64,000 nucleotides of DNA from Trileptium ribeirensis (GCA_030248225.1 JASANE010029356.1:149701-213700), one strand, 5' to 3'. Counted from the stretch's first letter, positions 1 through 12,174 are shown. The notes: generated by a model from the sequence alone, not told the origin. A program made the numbers and translations.

Positions 1-66
1 GTCAAAACACGGTTGGCAAAAGAACGGCAACTATAATCGATAACGGATTTGAAAGATGTTATGATA

Positions 67-469
67 CTGGGCTCTCCAAATTATGGGGGCTGGCATTTTT
101 CGGTTCCCCCTGGTTCAAAACAGGTGCCCCCGGTTCATGCCACCTGGCAAAATTTTCGGCTCCACCCGGTTCAGCGCCTCTGGGAAAATTTTTTAGTTTC
201 CAATCGGTCAAAGGTACAAAATATTTGATCAAAATTTATACAAAAATTCCGTTCTAAAGCCAAAAATTTTTCAAATTTTGTCAAAATTTGCTTCAAAATA
301 GCTTTTTCTCATCATCAAAAACGTTTTGGCAGTGTTTCTGACACGATATTTAACCGTTTTTCTCTTGGCAAAATGCGCCCTGGTAAAATCGCGCGCCTCT
401 CGGTTCGGAACCAGGGGGCCCTGTTTCATCCTCCTGGCAAAATTTTCAGCGAATGGAGAGCCCAGTAAT
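67..469 (+). mobile_element. MITE-like element, copy 1 (TGGGCTCTCC family)
   Basis: The ends are inverted copies of each other: CTGGGCTCTCC at the left and GGAGAGCCCAG at the right, with TA on both sides (TA|CTGGGC ... CCCAG|TA), as Tc1/mariner-type MITEs leave. The inside is T-rich and has repeated 'CTGGCAAAATTTT' and 'CGGTTC' blocks. A second copy in the opposite direction lies at 1287-1667, and a diverged third at 20935-21290. There is no coding capacity; the 91-codon open frame here is chance. Confidence 0.7.
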
Positions 470-924
470 ACTAAATAACGAAAGAATGAATTAACAAAAT
501 TGTAAGTAAAAAAACTGTTAAAAACGATCAAACGAAAAGAAATCACGACGGATATTCATCAAGCAATGATCATATTTCCAAAAAAATGTAGTTTTTACTA
601 TTTAAACCGCTATACTAATAAGTCACAAGCTGTAACAAAATATTCAAAATTATAATTACATGGGGTCATTCGAAAAATTCAACTGAAAGAAAAAATTTGA
701 CTGTGTACCGAGAAAAAATTCTTAGGTCCTCTTTTTTGACAAAAGGCCCAACGATTTTTTGACCATAACACGGCTCGAGTTACTAATTTTACAAAAATCT
801 GAAAATGGACCTAATTAGTAAGTCGGAAAACGTTGTGAAACATTGTAAACCAATGAATTATACCTATATAGACTACATAACTGTCTCAAAAACGGGATTC
901 CCTTGAATTGTTTTGAAATAGGAA

Positions 925-1199
925 GTGCACTCCCTGCCCAAAACGAACGACAGACTTTGTGCGAACATCGGACACTTCTCAAATAACAATTTTTTTCGAA
1001 ATCATTTAAAATTGTCTGGAACAGCATTGACATTTATATTATACTACGTGTTGTTTTTTATTTTCCCATCTACAAGTTCGATTATATTTATAGGGAACAT
1101 ACTATCAAACACTGCTAAATCAAAAGTGTCAAACCGTTTTCGAATAAACGTCAAATAAGTCTCGAACGAATTAAGACGGTCATTTCAGGCAGGGACTGT
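925..1199. mobile_element. Short inverted-repeat element
   Basis: ACTCCCTGCCCAAAACGAAC at the left matches, inverted and imperfectly, the end CGGTCATTTCAGGCAGGGACT at 1175-1196. The 275-bp size suggests a decayed MITE. It lies between the two TGGGCTCTCC elements. No target duplication is clear. Confidence 0.4.
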
Positions 1200-1286
1200 A
1201 TTTTGGTTGCTAATTGAAGTGATAACCGGTCCAATAATATGATGAATCTTCGATTCCCGAGCCTACGGAAAGTTCATATAAATCAA

Positions 1287-1667
1287 GTGGGCTCTCGATT
1301 CGTTGAAAATTTTGTCAGGGGTATGATCGAGGAGGGAGCTGGTTCGGAACCAGAGAAATTTTGCCAAGAGAAAAACGGTTAAAAATCGTATCAGACGCAC
1401 TGCCAAAACGCTTTTAATAGGAAATAGCTATTTTGAAGTAAATTTTGACAAAATTTGCGAAATTTTTTGCTTCAGAACGAAATTTTAATAAAAATTTTTT
1501 ATGTTATTTGGAAGTGCTTTTTACAAAGTGGAAACAAAAAAATTTCCAAGAGGTGATGAACTTGGGGAGGCCTAAAATGTTGCCAAACGGCACGAACCGA
1601 GGGGAACCCGGGTTTTTGCTAGGGAGAACTTTGAAATGCCAACCTCCCTCCAATTTGGAGGACTCAT
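1287..1667 (-). mobile_element. MITE-like element, copy 2 (TGGGCTCTCC family)
   Basis: Read on the minus strand this follows copy 1 (67-469) almost end to end, including the runs around the T-rich core and the GGTTCGGAACCAG block. Because the two copies face each other they could pair as a long hairpin around the 800 bp between them. The short open frames inside are chance. Confidence 0.65.
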
Positions 1668-2117
1668 AATCACCACCAACCGTCCAAACCAACACTTTAT
1701 AGATCAATAAACAAACCTATTCCAAAAGATTATGAGAAAACAGAGTCTTCAGGGAATCATCTCCTGCCAAAAGCCTACATTACTTAGTGTTTAGCATTTC
1801 TCTTACAAAACGATACGTGTTTTTTTTAATTTTCATCAGATCACGGACAAAATATGAAATTTAACCAGAATTCATCGTATGTTAAAGCACGAGATTAGAT
1901 GATATTGTCAAAAATTAACCAACATCCACATTTTGGCTATGAATTCAATAGCTGAACTATAAATTCAATAATTTTTTTATATTTTAAAGAGAAGATTTGC
2001 AAAAGAAATTAAAAGAAAAGAAAACGCTCCGTGTCGGAGTGGAATGTAAATCCACAAAAACTAAGTACGCATTTTACTATTGTAGTAAAACATTACAAAA
2101 CACGAATTAAGACTCAC

Positions 2118-2703
2118 CTTGTTTTCGTTTAATACCATGACGTGTAAGCGACGGCTTGCCAGTATCTGTTCGGTACGTAATTATCTTTTCTGTATTGGCT
2201 GAAGCGTTTGCATTAACGGTGGCAGAATCCGCGAAACTAACATTCGTAGACAACGATGAGTCGCCATTTAAAAGTGTAATCAGCTGCGAATTTTTCGGAT
2301 TATTTTTCCCAACAAGCCCGGGCTGAACAGAGTCAATAATACAGTTACTGTTCGGAATGTCTGCACGTTGAGCAATATTAGCGGGCTTGTATTCTCCATG
2401 AACGACCAATGGGGAAACACATGCCGTAGGCTGCATTTTTAACTCCAGCGACGCTGGATTGTTAACTGTTTGGATATAGCTTGTTTCCCTGATCATTGGT
2501 TGGCATGACACACCATTACTCAAGGCCCGTGGACAACAATTGTTGTTGAACTCTGAATTGCAATTATTATTGATCTTAACGTTAGGAGTCAGACATCGAC
2601 ACTGAAAAACATTTTGAGAGTCCAACATCGTTGCCTTAATATTTGGCTGACTTTGTGAAACAATAATTTGTTGCTTCGCTAAATCTTCGTGCTCAGAGCA
2701 TCT
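2118..2703 (-). CDS. Internal exon, Ser/Asn-rich nuclear-regulator-like protein
   Basis: Fourth exon seen of a minus-strand host gene. The acceptor (TATTACAG|AGATGC, exon starting at 2703) and donor (CAAG|GTGAGT, ending at 2118) are both consensus; the exon is 586 nt, starts in phase 0 and ends in phase 1. It codes for 195 residues rich in Asn, Ser and Gln, with 'SQLITLLNGDSS' containing an LxxLL motif (LITLL), the short helix by which coactivators bind nuclear receptors. The end is basic (RHGIKRKQG). I do not recognise the protein; a transcription factor or p160-like coactivator is possible, but composition alone supports only 'probably nuclear and disordered'. The next exon downstream is outside the window or was not found. 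Confidence 0.7.
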
Positions 2704-3032
2704 CTGTAATAAACATACAAAATAACCCAAAAATTTTAAAGTTGAAGTCCACAATGGACTATTATAGTAGGCTTCAGAACATAAGATTCCAGATTTTCAA
2801 TATAAATGCTCATGTGATATTTATTTCACTTCGTAACCGTGACGTACACATTGATGGTTAAAAGTATGGATGCAGAATTCAATCTTGAGAGTCTTGTGGT
2901 ATACCCCAGACTATTATGTCCACGTGCGTTTATTGCCAGGTGACGACGCGAGCAAGCATTTTATGCGCAATGATAAATTTTACGGTGTACATCCGCCCGG
3001 CTAGTTTTTTCTACATATCTAACAAAAATAAC

Positions 3033-5512
3033 AGGAACCAGAACCAGCAACCGGAACAATCCATTTAAACCGGATCCGGAACTGGAACCTGGTCTTCGTA
3101 ATTTATATATAGTAAAACAGATGAAGGAAGAAATAAAGGTATAGTGGATTTATAATGCATTAAAAATAACTTTTACATTAAACTTAATGTATTGTGATGG
3201 CATTATTGCCTTTCTGAAACTTTAAAGAGCGTGAGGAAGCTAATAATGTTTATTTATCCATCAGTATGTCGGTTTTTGGCCACCCAGAGCAAAAAATGTC
3301 CCACTATACACCTTGGCGTATACTGCGTCAAATCAAATGTGTGCTTACAAAGCTTGGAGCGTAGAATACACACTTTCGCTCTGTCTCCACTCGCGTCCCT
3401 TTACTACACATACGTTTGTTGCATGTCCTTCTGTAGGAAACTTAAAATTATTGGTTTATATGATTCTTAAAGAAAATAATAGATAGAAGGTAATTTTCTG
3501 ATCAGTGGTCAGAGACACTGTTTAGGCTGCGTTGGACAAACAGTGCCGTGAGTTGGATCATAATGATGATAACTTTCTAATCAGAATGCTATAAATGAGA
3601 CACACTGTGATGCTGCTCGCACAGTTTCAATAAATACAGTTCATTGCCAAGAAAGCAGTTTCTAGCTGCGTTGCAGATAACGTTAGTTTACTTCAATTTA
3701 GACTGATTTACCAAGTTTACAAGCGCAATGGCGGGTGCTTGACGCAATTTATATTAGCCAAGCATACCCTAAGTGCTTCTGCGTAAGCCATACTCTGTTA
3801 CCCAGTTGGACAAGTTTAATTCTTTTAGTAACCCGGAGACTTCTGAATGTGTAAAACAGCTGCTACAAGAATCAACTTGGCTTTGATTTGTTAACAAACT
3901 CCTGCAAGTTATTATGAAAAATTCCTACTGAAATTATGTGTCATACTTACGTGTCACACGTCAAATTGCTTAGTTAATCTTTTCTTTTGCTTGGTTTGAT
4001 TATTGTTTTAATATATATTACATATGTTTGGATCAGAGAAGAAGCAAAAATGTGGAAAATTTCAAACAAAATTTTTAAACCGGAATACCAGTTCCGGTAT
4101 GGTTTTTGCGCTTTGCCGGAACCGCAACCGGAACACTATTTTTGAATTCCGGTTACTCCTTGGTATCTAAGGAACGAATGACGATAGTCCCATGCGGTCT
4201 TTTGGTATAGTTTGGCCCTTCTAACCATATAGGTTCCCTCTAACCCAGCCACCATGGGGTACGTTAGGGCGGTTTTAGTAGGCCCTAAGCCCATCGAAAA
4301 CAACCGACAAGTCATCAAGTATTTGCGCAAGTCTCTAGCAGGGAGTAACCGGAATTCCGGTTCAGGCGAAAATCGTGTTCCGGTTGCGGTTCCGGCAAAG
4401 GGCAAAAGCCATACCGGAACCGGAATTCCGGTTTAAAAATTTTGTTTTAAATTTTCCACGTTTTTTGCTTCATCCTGTAATCCAAACATTATGTAATATA
4501 TATTAAAACAATAATCAAGCTCCAATACAACCAAGCAAAAGAAAAGATTAACTAACCAATTTGCCGTGTGAAACGTAAGTAGGACATATAATTTCAGTAG
4601 GAATTTTTCATAATAACTTGCAGGAGTTTGTTAACAAATCAAAGCCAAGTTGATTCTTGTAGCAGCTATTTTACACATTCAGAAGTCTCCGGGTTACTAA
4701 AAGAATTAAACTTGTCCAACTGGTTAACAGAGTATGGCTTGCGCAGAAGCACTTAGGGTATGCTTGGCTAACATAAATTGCGTCAAGCACCCGCCATTGC
4801 GCTTGTAAACTTGGTAAATCAGTCTAAATTGAAGTAAACTAACGGTATCTGCTACGCAGCTAGAAACTGCTTTCTTGGCAATGAACTGTATTTATTGAAA
4901 CTGTGCGAGCAGCGTCACAGTGTGTCTCATTTATAGCATTCTGATTAGAAAGTTATCATCATTATGATCTAACTCACGGGCATTGTTTGTCCAACGCTAG
5001 CCTAAACAGTGTCTCTGACCACTGATCAGAAAATTACCTTCTATCTATTATTTTCTCTAAGAATCATATAAACCAATAATTTTAAGTTTCCTACAGAAGA
5101 ACATGCAACAAACGTATGTGTAGTAAAGGGACGCGACTGGAGACAGAGCGAAAGTGTGTATTCTACGCTCCAAGCTTTGTAAGCACACATTTGATTTGAC
5201 GCAGTATACGCAATGGTGTATTGTGGAAGACATTTTTTGCTATGAATGTCCAAAAACCGACATATTTGATCGATAAATATACATTATTAGCTTCCTCAGT
5301 CTCTTTAAAGTTTCAGAAAGGCAATAATACCATCGCAATACATTAAGTTTAATGTAAAAGTTATTTTTAATGCATTTTAAATCCACTATACCTTCATTTC
5401 TTCCATCATCTGTTTTACTATATATAAATTTCGAAGACCAGGTTCCGGTTCCGGTTCCGGATCCGGTTTAAATGGACGGTTCCGGTTGCTGGTTCCGGTT
5501 CCGGTAAATTTC
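3033..5512. mobile_element. Foldback element with 1.1-kb arms (CCGGAA-rich ends)
   Basis: The arm at about 3033-4160 is repeated inverted at about 4341-5512, around a spacer of about 180 bp. The match runs through distinctive stretches, for example the A/T-rich block at 3105-3190 against 5335-5430 and the block around 3650-3800 against 4730-4880. Both outer and both inner ends carry iterated GGTTCCGG/CCGGAACC hexamers. Open frames at 3231-3470 (+) and 5041-5253 (-) come from the same DNA read in unmatched frames and are not genes. No transposase is seen, so it is non-autonomous. It sits in the intron between host exons 7239-7411 and 2118-2703. Confidence 0.85.
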
Positions 5513-5539
5513 GGTTAGGTTATTCCCTGGTCTCTAGAT

Positions 5540-6270
5540 AACCAAACCATCGTAATCAACCTACCGGAAACCTATATAGACAATAATTCTTGATGACCTG
5601 TAGGCAATACGCAATCGAACAACTGAAGACAAACTATATTATTGAAAAGTCATGAAATATGATTGCTGGACTATTGTATTCAGCACGCCGAAAAACCTAT
5701 GTAGGCTTTTGCTGCAATACAATATGTAGGCTTTTGCTGCCATGTACCACTAAAAAATGACGACTGAATATTTTTTGGAGATCGGGTGCATTGACCATGA
5801 AACCAATGAAGATGACTGAAAAGAGGCAAAATACCCCTGCTGGAATCTAGAAAAGCAAATCAGCGTATTCAGCATGCCGAAAAACCTTTATATAAACTAT
5901 TTTTGATGCCGTGTACCAAATTACTGAAAACCGAGTATATGCGGGAAATCAGGTTGGCCTTAAACATATTGCAAACACATGAAAAGGCATGAAATATGTG
6001 CGCTGGACACCAAATCATTGTATTCAGCGTTCAGAAATACCTATTAATACTATTCTTGATGTACAGCATGCAGTACATAATCAAATGAAAAAGCATTACA
6101 TAAAGCGTTCAACTAAAGGGCACATCGTCATCACAACAAAAAATTGTCATCCGTCATCCGGAAATGAGTTATGATTGACAGCGATAGATAAAAACGAATT
6201 TTTCGTTATTTTGCAATAGCGAAAGCAGTGAAAACTCCGCTCGTTCAGTTTCAATTAAGTGTTAAAAAAT
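5540..6270 (-). repeat. Dispersed tandem family X (about 120-190-bp units)
   Basis: The phrase 'TATTCAGCANGCCGAAAAACCTAT' (with variants) recurs at about 5550, 5672, 5863 and 6013, each time followed by a related unit. The same units occur at 19380-19730 (opposite strand), near 28000, at 42690-43140 and in mirror image at 59080-59560. The block ends in 'GAAAACTCCGCTCG...CAGTTTCAAT', a tail shared with 28455-28500 and 51020-51055. Non-coding dispersed repeat. Confidence 0.6.
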
Positions 6271-6274
6271 CTAA

Positions 6275-7235
6275 AAAGTTTTGCTCTATTTCGATCGTTT
6301 TTGTTTGAACAAAAATCGACCATTTTGCGATTATTATAACAAAGTTCGATCGCGTTAAAATATAAAGGTCATTTAAAAGATGTTATTTTGGGTTTAATTT
6401 GAAGAAGTTCGTTAAAACCAAAATCGATAGATTGCGACATCGTTCGATTTCGTTTGCGTTCAATTTTTGTGCACTTAATTCTGATTGTAGCTGTATGTAA
6501 AACCAGAGCCAAAACTAATCCAAATTGAACACTGGGCAACATAAGCAATTAGTCTCTTCTCGATAACCTTCGTACCAAGGATTCAAAACTTTTCTCAAAG
6601 AATTAAATATGTTATAAAAATTAAATTTAACTTCTATAATGATTGCTCTACATGGAAAGTGTGAACACGCTAAACATAATTAATAATATTATATAAAATA
6701 CAAAGTGTTGAGGAATCCTACGATGTTAAGACTAATGTAATTATGCATTATGTGGACACACGAACAAAATATATTGCTAATGGTCGTGATTTCGACGGGG
6801 TCCCGTAAATTCTAAATCATTCTCACCCACATGAAAGGAAACATGAAAGGAAACAAAAGGACCACCCAAATAAGTGTCGCAAGTAAAGAAATTCTTTAGT
6901 TGAATTAAAAAGCCTATACATCAGGTGAAACAGCTTAAAATTACATTATAAACATTTATTACCATTACTGATCTGTGACTTCCCTGTGCTTATTCTATAC
7001 GATTACATACAAGAAGGATTTCGGTATATTCCTGATAATAGTATCTCGATATAAGAATGACAACTAAAATTCATTTTGCCAGCCAAGCTACTGTCACGAT
7101 TTTGCTACTTATTTATCACATTGACATATTCTTGTGTTTTGGAAAATGTTGAAATGCCCAAGCGTATTAATTAAATAATGTTCATACCAACTTAATTAAT
7201 AATTACAGATAATGTTTAGCTGACAATGATTGACG
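6275..7235. other. Intron sequence, no feature recognised
   Basis: AT-rich DNA with a small repeated ACATGAAAGGAA pair near 6830-6850. No exon, RNA gene or clear repeat was found here. Confidence 0.5.
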
Positions 7236-7238
7236 AAC

Positions 7239-7411
7239 CTCATGATTTTGGTTTATGGAAATGTCCGATTTCAAGTGACAACCAAAACCGCTGTACACGT
7301 ACGAAATTTGTTGAGCTTTTAGCCCTTCGTCGCTACCGCTTAACATCGCAGTGTCGATTCTTTTATTTCTATCCAAACCGGACGCACTGACTGCGATTGT
7401 AGAGCTGTTTC
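7239..7411 (-). CDS. Internal exon of the Ser/Asn-rich host gene
   Basis: The acceptor is TTTTTCTAG|GAAACAGC at 7411. The exon must start with two bases of a split codon, which fits the upstream exon (21586-21916), which ends with one base; the joined codon is GGA (Gly). It reads NSSTIAVSASGLDRNKRIDT and continues polar and Ser-rich. The donor is uncertain: CATGAG|GTTCGT at 7239 keeps the phase 0 needed by exon 2118-2703 but is weak, whereas the better-looking TTTC|GTACGTG at 7306 would give the wrong phase unless another exon intervenes. Confidence 0.55.
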
Positions 7412-7439
7412 CTAGAAAAATATACATCGTAGTTAAGTG

Positions 7440-9640
7440 TCACCTTTCTGTTCAATACGTTCGTTGTTTGTTTGTGACTTGAAACAGCATGTTTAACGTT
7501 ATAAATCGTGTGGGTTTTAATTTAGAGCCCACTTCACCATATTTTATTATTATTACAGTTTTAAAGTAAAGGGTTTCACGGTTTACAAACCCGAATACAA
7601 TTTCCACAGGGTCTGTCTTCATTATTGTTTGAGTTATGTTTTGCGCGCAGGATATCAATAATGTATATGTAATACTCGGGACGCTGCTGCAGTACGAAAC
7701 TTCCAAACGTAGTGCCCTTACGACACCGGGTAACCTCAACGGTGGATCGAATGTTTCGATTTTAATTAATTTTCCGCGGTAAGACCCAAGAACCTGCGGA
7801 ACTTAAAAAGCCGCAGGAGCGCTTCATGGGACGTGTTCGGATACCGCCGGATTGGTTGCTGACGTCGTCTTAGTGGTGCTACCTTTGAGTTCCCCAGGGA
7901 GGTTGGTTGCGTCACCTGTTCGCAGGACAAGCTGTCCATACCGCTATTCCCTATTCTGGTATTGGTTGCAAGGTTATTTTACGATTGAGAAAACGTCCCG
8001 TTGGGTAATATTAATATTTTCGTTTAGCCACAATGGCCCTACCAGGGTCCGACAGTACCTGTTTACTTAACGTCGGATCTCTTACTTCAAATTCACTAAT
8101 GGAGTGGCTGCCTTGTTTCTTATTCTCGAGCAAATTTAAATTCGCAGAGCTCTCGCGTTTAGATAATTTAAATATTCAATAGAACGGTCATGCATTGAAT
8201 TAGCCAGCGCAACACGTTGATGCTTGCGAGCTTTCGACGTCAGGCCTGAATGTGGTTCGGTGACATGGGGCGACGATTTCAAACTCCATATGCCTTGTCG
8301 CTACTCGTCTATCATTAATGAACGCGGAGACACAGTAGAAAATTTTTTCAATCGTTTATTGGTAAGCGTATCGAGCACATATTTACATATAGGTACACAC
8401 AATGGGTATTTCACAATACAACAATAATCAACACAGAGTTACACGGTACAGATTTAATTGATGTTGGGTCGAGTCAAATGCATTCCTTGGCGAACATACA
8501 CAACCGAGGGTAAGTTTTACTACATTCCGCGTAACTCAACACACCTACGGTACAACGGTTGCGCCAGCCCTACTTGATGGGGATCAGCTGATACAGCTAG
8601 ACGGGCGCCTCACGCTAAGTGTTCCGTGTTGTCGCTCGGGCAATCAGAGTCGGTTCAATTTCATATTAACCTTGGCTTGCGTCAACAACGCTTTATATTA
8701 CATTCAGCTTATTCAATAAAGTTTCATATTAAAACAAACTTAAAAGCGTTTATTTTTCGGATTAAAGACCGGCTTGAATAGACCGCTAATCAAAAACAAA
8801 TATCACATGTGGACGCAAAATTTAAGCTTAAAAGGGTTACCTCAACTTATTTACTGACGGACGCTCGCTATAAACATTACAGAAAACTTTCGTTAAAACT
8901 AGAATGATTTGTTTACCTGATCCGTATGAATTTGTCTTTAACCGAAGTGAAGCGGAACCGGCATATCTGCATATTTGGCTGACACGGAAATAAAAACAAA
9001 CGCATGGAAAGGAAGCTAAATGGGAGTTGGCCGCGGGAAAAGTGGTCCAGACTCGGGGCGCGGTAAGTATATGGAGGCAAGAACATCGGATTCGAACCCA
9101 TATCACTGAAGAATGTTTTGATATCGAATACCATGGCAGGAAGACGGAACCTTTTAAAGCGAACTCTCGGGCGAACCTCCTCGACAGTACGGCAGAAAAA
9201 GTAGTTTCGGGGGGGGCGCAATGGGTCAAGGGGTGCCCGTTCGGATGTATGCAAGAAAAATGTATTTAAAGGGGAAGAGCGTGGGTAAGTTTGTATAATG
9301 CAGTTTGGCTCATAACCAAATTCAGCTCCTCCGACAGGCATCAAAAACCATATTGCATTATACAGGACGTAATTTTAAAAAAAATCAAATAAGAACGACC
9401 AAAAAATTACCATAATATTACGGTTCTTGTCCAAATACATTAGCAGCATCCATCAACACAATTTTGCATATTTTCGCATCTATTCAACCACAAATCGAAT
9501 TCAAAATATTCGTTCCACCATTAAACAGTGTTATTAAACCCGGGAGCGAGCCATCCATGTCAAAAAGTAATTACACCTCTCGATCATCGATAATATACAA
9601 TGTCATTAAAGTGTTTAGGCACCAGTACCGTTACTATTGC
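7440..9640. other. GC-richer stretch, no gene supported
   Basis: Base composition is higher in G+C than in the flanks (clearest at 7740-8100 and 8840-9340), and several open frames of 70-143 codons overlap on both strands. None shows a motif I know, and frames on opposite strands are equally open, so I do not call a gene. Good donor-like sites exist on the plus strand (GCGCG|GTAAGT at 9062, GTGG|GTAAGT near 9284), so an exon is possible. Confidence 0.4.
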
Positions 9641-9648
9641 GAACTTGC

Positions 9649-10726
9649 TTTAGGCGGATTCCTCAAAATCCGCCAAGTCATCTACATCGGTCTCTGGATT
9701 ACAGTCAGGAACATCCTCGCTTCCTACAATATGGCTGTAGAACCCGTGGTATTCTCGAGGAATGACGGGTTGATCCTGACTCATCAATTTTAGAAGATCT
9801 TTCTTTTTTGCAGCTTAAATCGGTATTTGAATGTTGGCTTAAGCAGAGTATCTGGTGAATAAGATCGCGATGAGCGGCTGGATGGCAGAAGCGGAATTTC
9901 TCTAAACGAAACATCATTCGAATGGGTTTGCTTGTAGAAAATGCTGTCCGAATGATGCTTGTCAAAACGCAACCAAACCAACTTCGACCAAGAGACAACT
10001 CCATTATCGGTATCGCGGTACTTGTTTTGCATTACACCCGCTGCGTACGTTTTCCAGTCAACAAAATCAGTGTACTTCTGATCAACAATTTCGTAAGGTC
10101 GTTTGACGCGGGCCATCATAATCATGGTCTTCCAAGCATCAAAGCTGTAGATCGGAATATTTTTTCGCTCGTTCATTCGCAGCGTGCATAGAGTCTACCT
10201 CCATGTTAGCATGACCGACTTTTAAAAATTTGTAGTCGATGCGAATTATGGTGTTGGATTCTCGCAAAAATTATAAAAACATAGCTGCCATGTACTGATT
10301 TCTATTTTGACCGGCACAATTGTCGCTATAGAAACATACCTCCGTGATGTTATCAGGTAGCGACTTGAGGAACGACATAACGCATGAAGCTATCTCACAT
10401 TAGTCTCGGCCATCTTCATATTCAGGCCACAGATAGAATACACCTCTGTCAGTAGAGTGATCCAGTATAGTAAAATTGTAAACTGAAAGTCTTCGGCAGT
10501 AGTATAGTTGGCTGTCTTCCGTATGTGGCGTTTGCAAAACTTTCTGAGGGTCAAATGAGGCGCAACAAAAATTTGATTCCAGTTTAGCTCGATCGGTATC
10601 GGCATTCTTTGCGTCGCGATCAACGTTTTTTCGATCCATGTGAGCATTCCACTTCTTTTATGCGAAATCCTCTTCTCTGACCCCTTCAATCGATGGTAAT
10701 GCAGGCACAGGATACATTCGTCGGCT
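9649..10726 (-). pseudogene. C-terminal half of PWWP/DUF7869-type transposon protein (copy A)
   Basis: The minus strand codes, with frameshifts and stops, for the C-terminal part of a transposon protein known from many invertebrate genomes. In order: KKWNAHMDRK; SFDPQKVLQTP; YYCRRLSVYNFTILD; YSDNCAGQNRN (an RNase-H-like acidic motif); GHANMEVDSMHAANERAKK; WSKLVWLRF; and the tail KKKDLLKLM...IPREYHGFYSHI, ending in an acidic peptide and a TAA at about 9649. In-frame stops occur after DFA, after DGRD and after AAMFL, and frames change after ERAKK and before KKKDLL, so it is dead. It begins exactly where the N-terminal half (14629-17078) breaks off, next to an end of the inserted element at 10711-14646. 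I infer that both halves were one gene. Family identity is from memory of conserved motifs. Confidence 0.8.
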
Positions 10727-10984
10727 GAGAGTAAAAAGGGTCTAACAACCAAAATGTTAATTTCGAGAAATATAAAAAAAACTTACTGCTTCTATTATTA
10801 AGCACGGTAGAAAAGTTTTGTAGCTATAGAATATTCTTTAGTTTAATACAGTTCTATGCAACGTAGAACTATAGCATCATATATATTTCCAGCTTAGTGA
10901 TGATTACTTTTTGTTGATTTTGAAGGCATTTAGGCACTTCTTACTCTAAATAGTATTTAATACTTGTATATTACAAACCTCTAG

Positions 10985-11516
10985 TCATAATTCTTCCGTA
11001 TCAGAATCAAGATCCGTTGCTCCAATTAAGCTCTTGTACAAGCTCCGGTCGTCACGAGGAATGTATTTTTCAGCCATATCAAGTAAATCCTTGAGCTTTT
11101 TTTTGCGATACAGGCAGTTGGTCGACTGAATACTTGACCGCCGGTTTGGTCCAACATTCGCGTTCACCCTGTCTAGTACGCTTACGGTCTGTGGGAATTC
11201 GTGTGAAGTTTAAATCACCCAGCTCCGACTTGACATAGAAAGCATCTAAATCCTTAATTGTGTAGAGCATATGGTGAAATGTCAACCAGTTGACGACACT
11301 TCCGTCTTCAGAATGGCGCCGGTTATGCAGTATACGAGTAGCTAATGACGGGAAATCTAACCAATCGCTTATGGCTGGCTCGACGACTCTGTAGTCTTTT
11401 TTCTGCATGATTCCTATCCACCCAGTCGGAGTGTATATCATAGTGTGCCTCGCCTCGGTCTCGATCAGTGAATGCGCAGTGTCGCATTCTAGATGGCTGT
11501 GACCTGACTCCATATA
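10985..11516 (-). CDS. 3' exon of transposon gene, copy B (DUF7869-type C-terminus)
   Basis: The acceptor ATTACTTCAG|TATATGGAG starts the exon at 11516 in phase 0, joining IEHK (from 12175) to YMESGHSHLECDTAHSLIE; the join recreates the family motif H-K-x-M-x-S-G-H-S-H-x-E-x-D. Downstream, the C-terminal RKKKLKDLLDMAEKYIP...LYKSL and an acidic end (DSDTEEL) match copy A (KKKDLLKLM...FYSHI). One frame change is needed within an A8 run at 11098-11107 to reach the KKK tail; this may be a mutation or, less likely, slippage. Function inferred: the C-terminal part of a putative RNase-H-fold transposase. Part of a minus-strand gene starting at 14003. Confidence 0.75.
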
Positions 11517-12174
11517 CTGAAGTAATATTAATAAATATTTAGACTAAGTCTTGTGAAGTCATTGTATGCCGAGTTGTTAAGGGTTATGTGTTGTCTTCCA
11601 AAAACATTTTCATTTTTGAAAATAGAACAGAACCTCGACAACTAGAAATATGTTAAACCGGGTAGTACGTTATCAGGGGCGAAGTTTCCGGCATGGGCGG
11701 GTGCCTGCCTCTCACGCTATGCCCCTGAGCTAGCCCTCTCCATGTTCGGGATCTAGCCCCCTACAGGCTTGCAACCTTTTGCCTCTAACATACTATAGTA
11801 ATACACGTATTGTGAGGATATCTACGATATAGAAAACATCGTGACACTATCGAACAATCTAATTTATAATATATTCACGAGCCTATCAGTTGTTATAATT
11901 TTCGAATTTCTTTCGAATTTCAGAAACTTTTAAGCATTAAGCATCAAATTTTGATTGAGTACGTTAAATTCCAACCTTTTTGCTCTTTTAGCCGTTCTTT
12001 TAATTTACAACATGTTACGGTTACAATACTAGCCTGTCTTATAAAATAACTACACCGAGCGAACAACGATCATCGTCTAAATCTGAACACTGCACGCGGA
12101 TAACAAGAACGCTGTATTAGTTTTGGCACGTAGTGTATTATAAAATAAACGGAGCAGTTTGCTAAAGCACTCAC
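11517..12174 (-). other. 658-bp spliceosomal intron in transposon gene copy B
   Basis: Donor ATAAA|GTGAGT and acceptor TACTTCAG|TATATG interrupt the conserved motif exactly between K and Y, in phase 0. The inside is AT-rich with a short GC-rich patch at 11665-11775 and no open frame. Confidence 0.75.

Noticed and set aside
9085..9100. Perfect tRNA B-box (GGTTCGAATCC, minus strand)
   Set aside because: No A-box or acceptor/anticodon stems at the right distance; a lone 11-mer match.
8837..9344. Overlapping minus-strand frames of 130 and 143 codons and a plus-strand frame of 80 codons
   Set aside because: Three frames on two strands are open because the stretch is GC-richer. No motif, and the 143-codon frame ends within a donor-like site.
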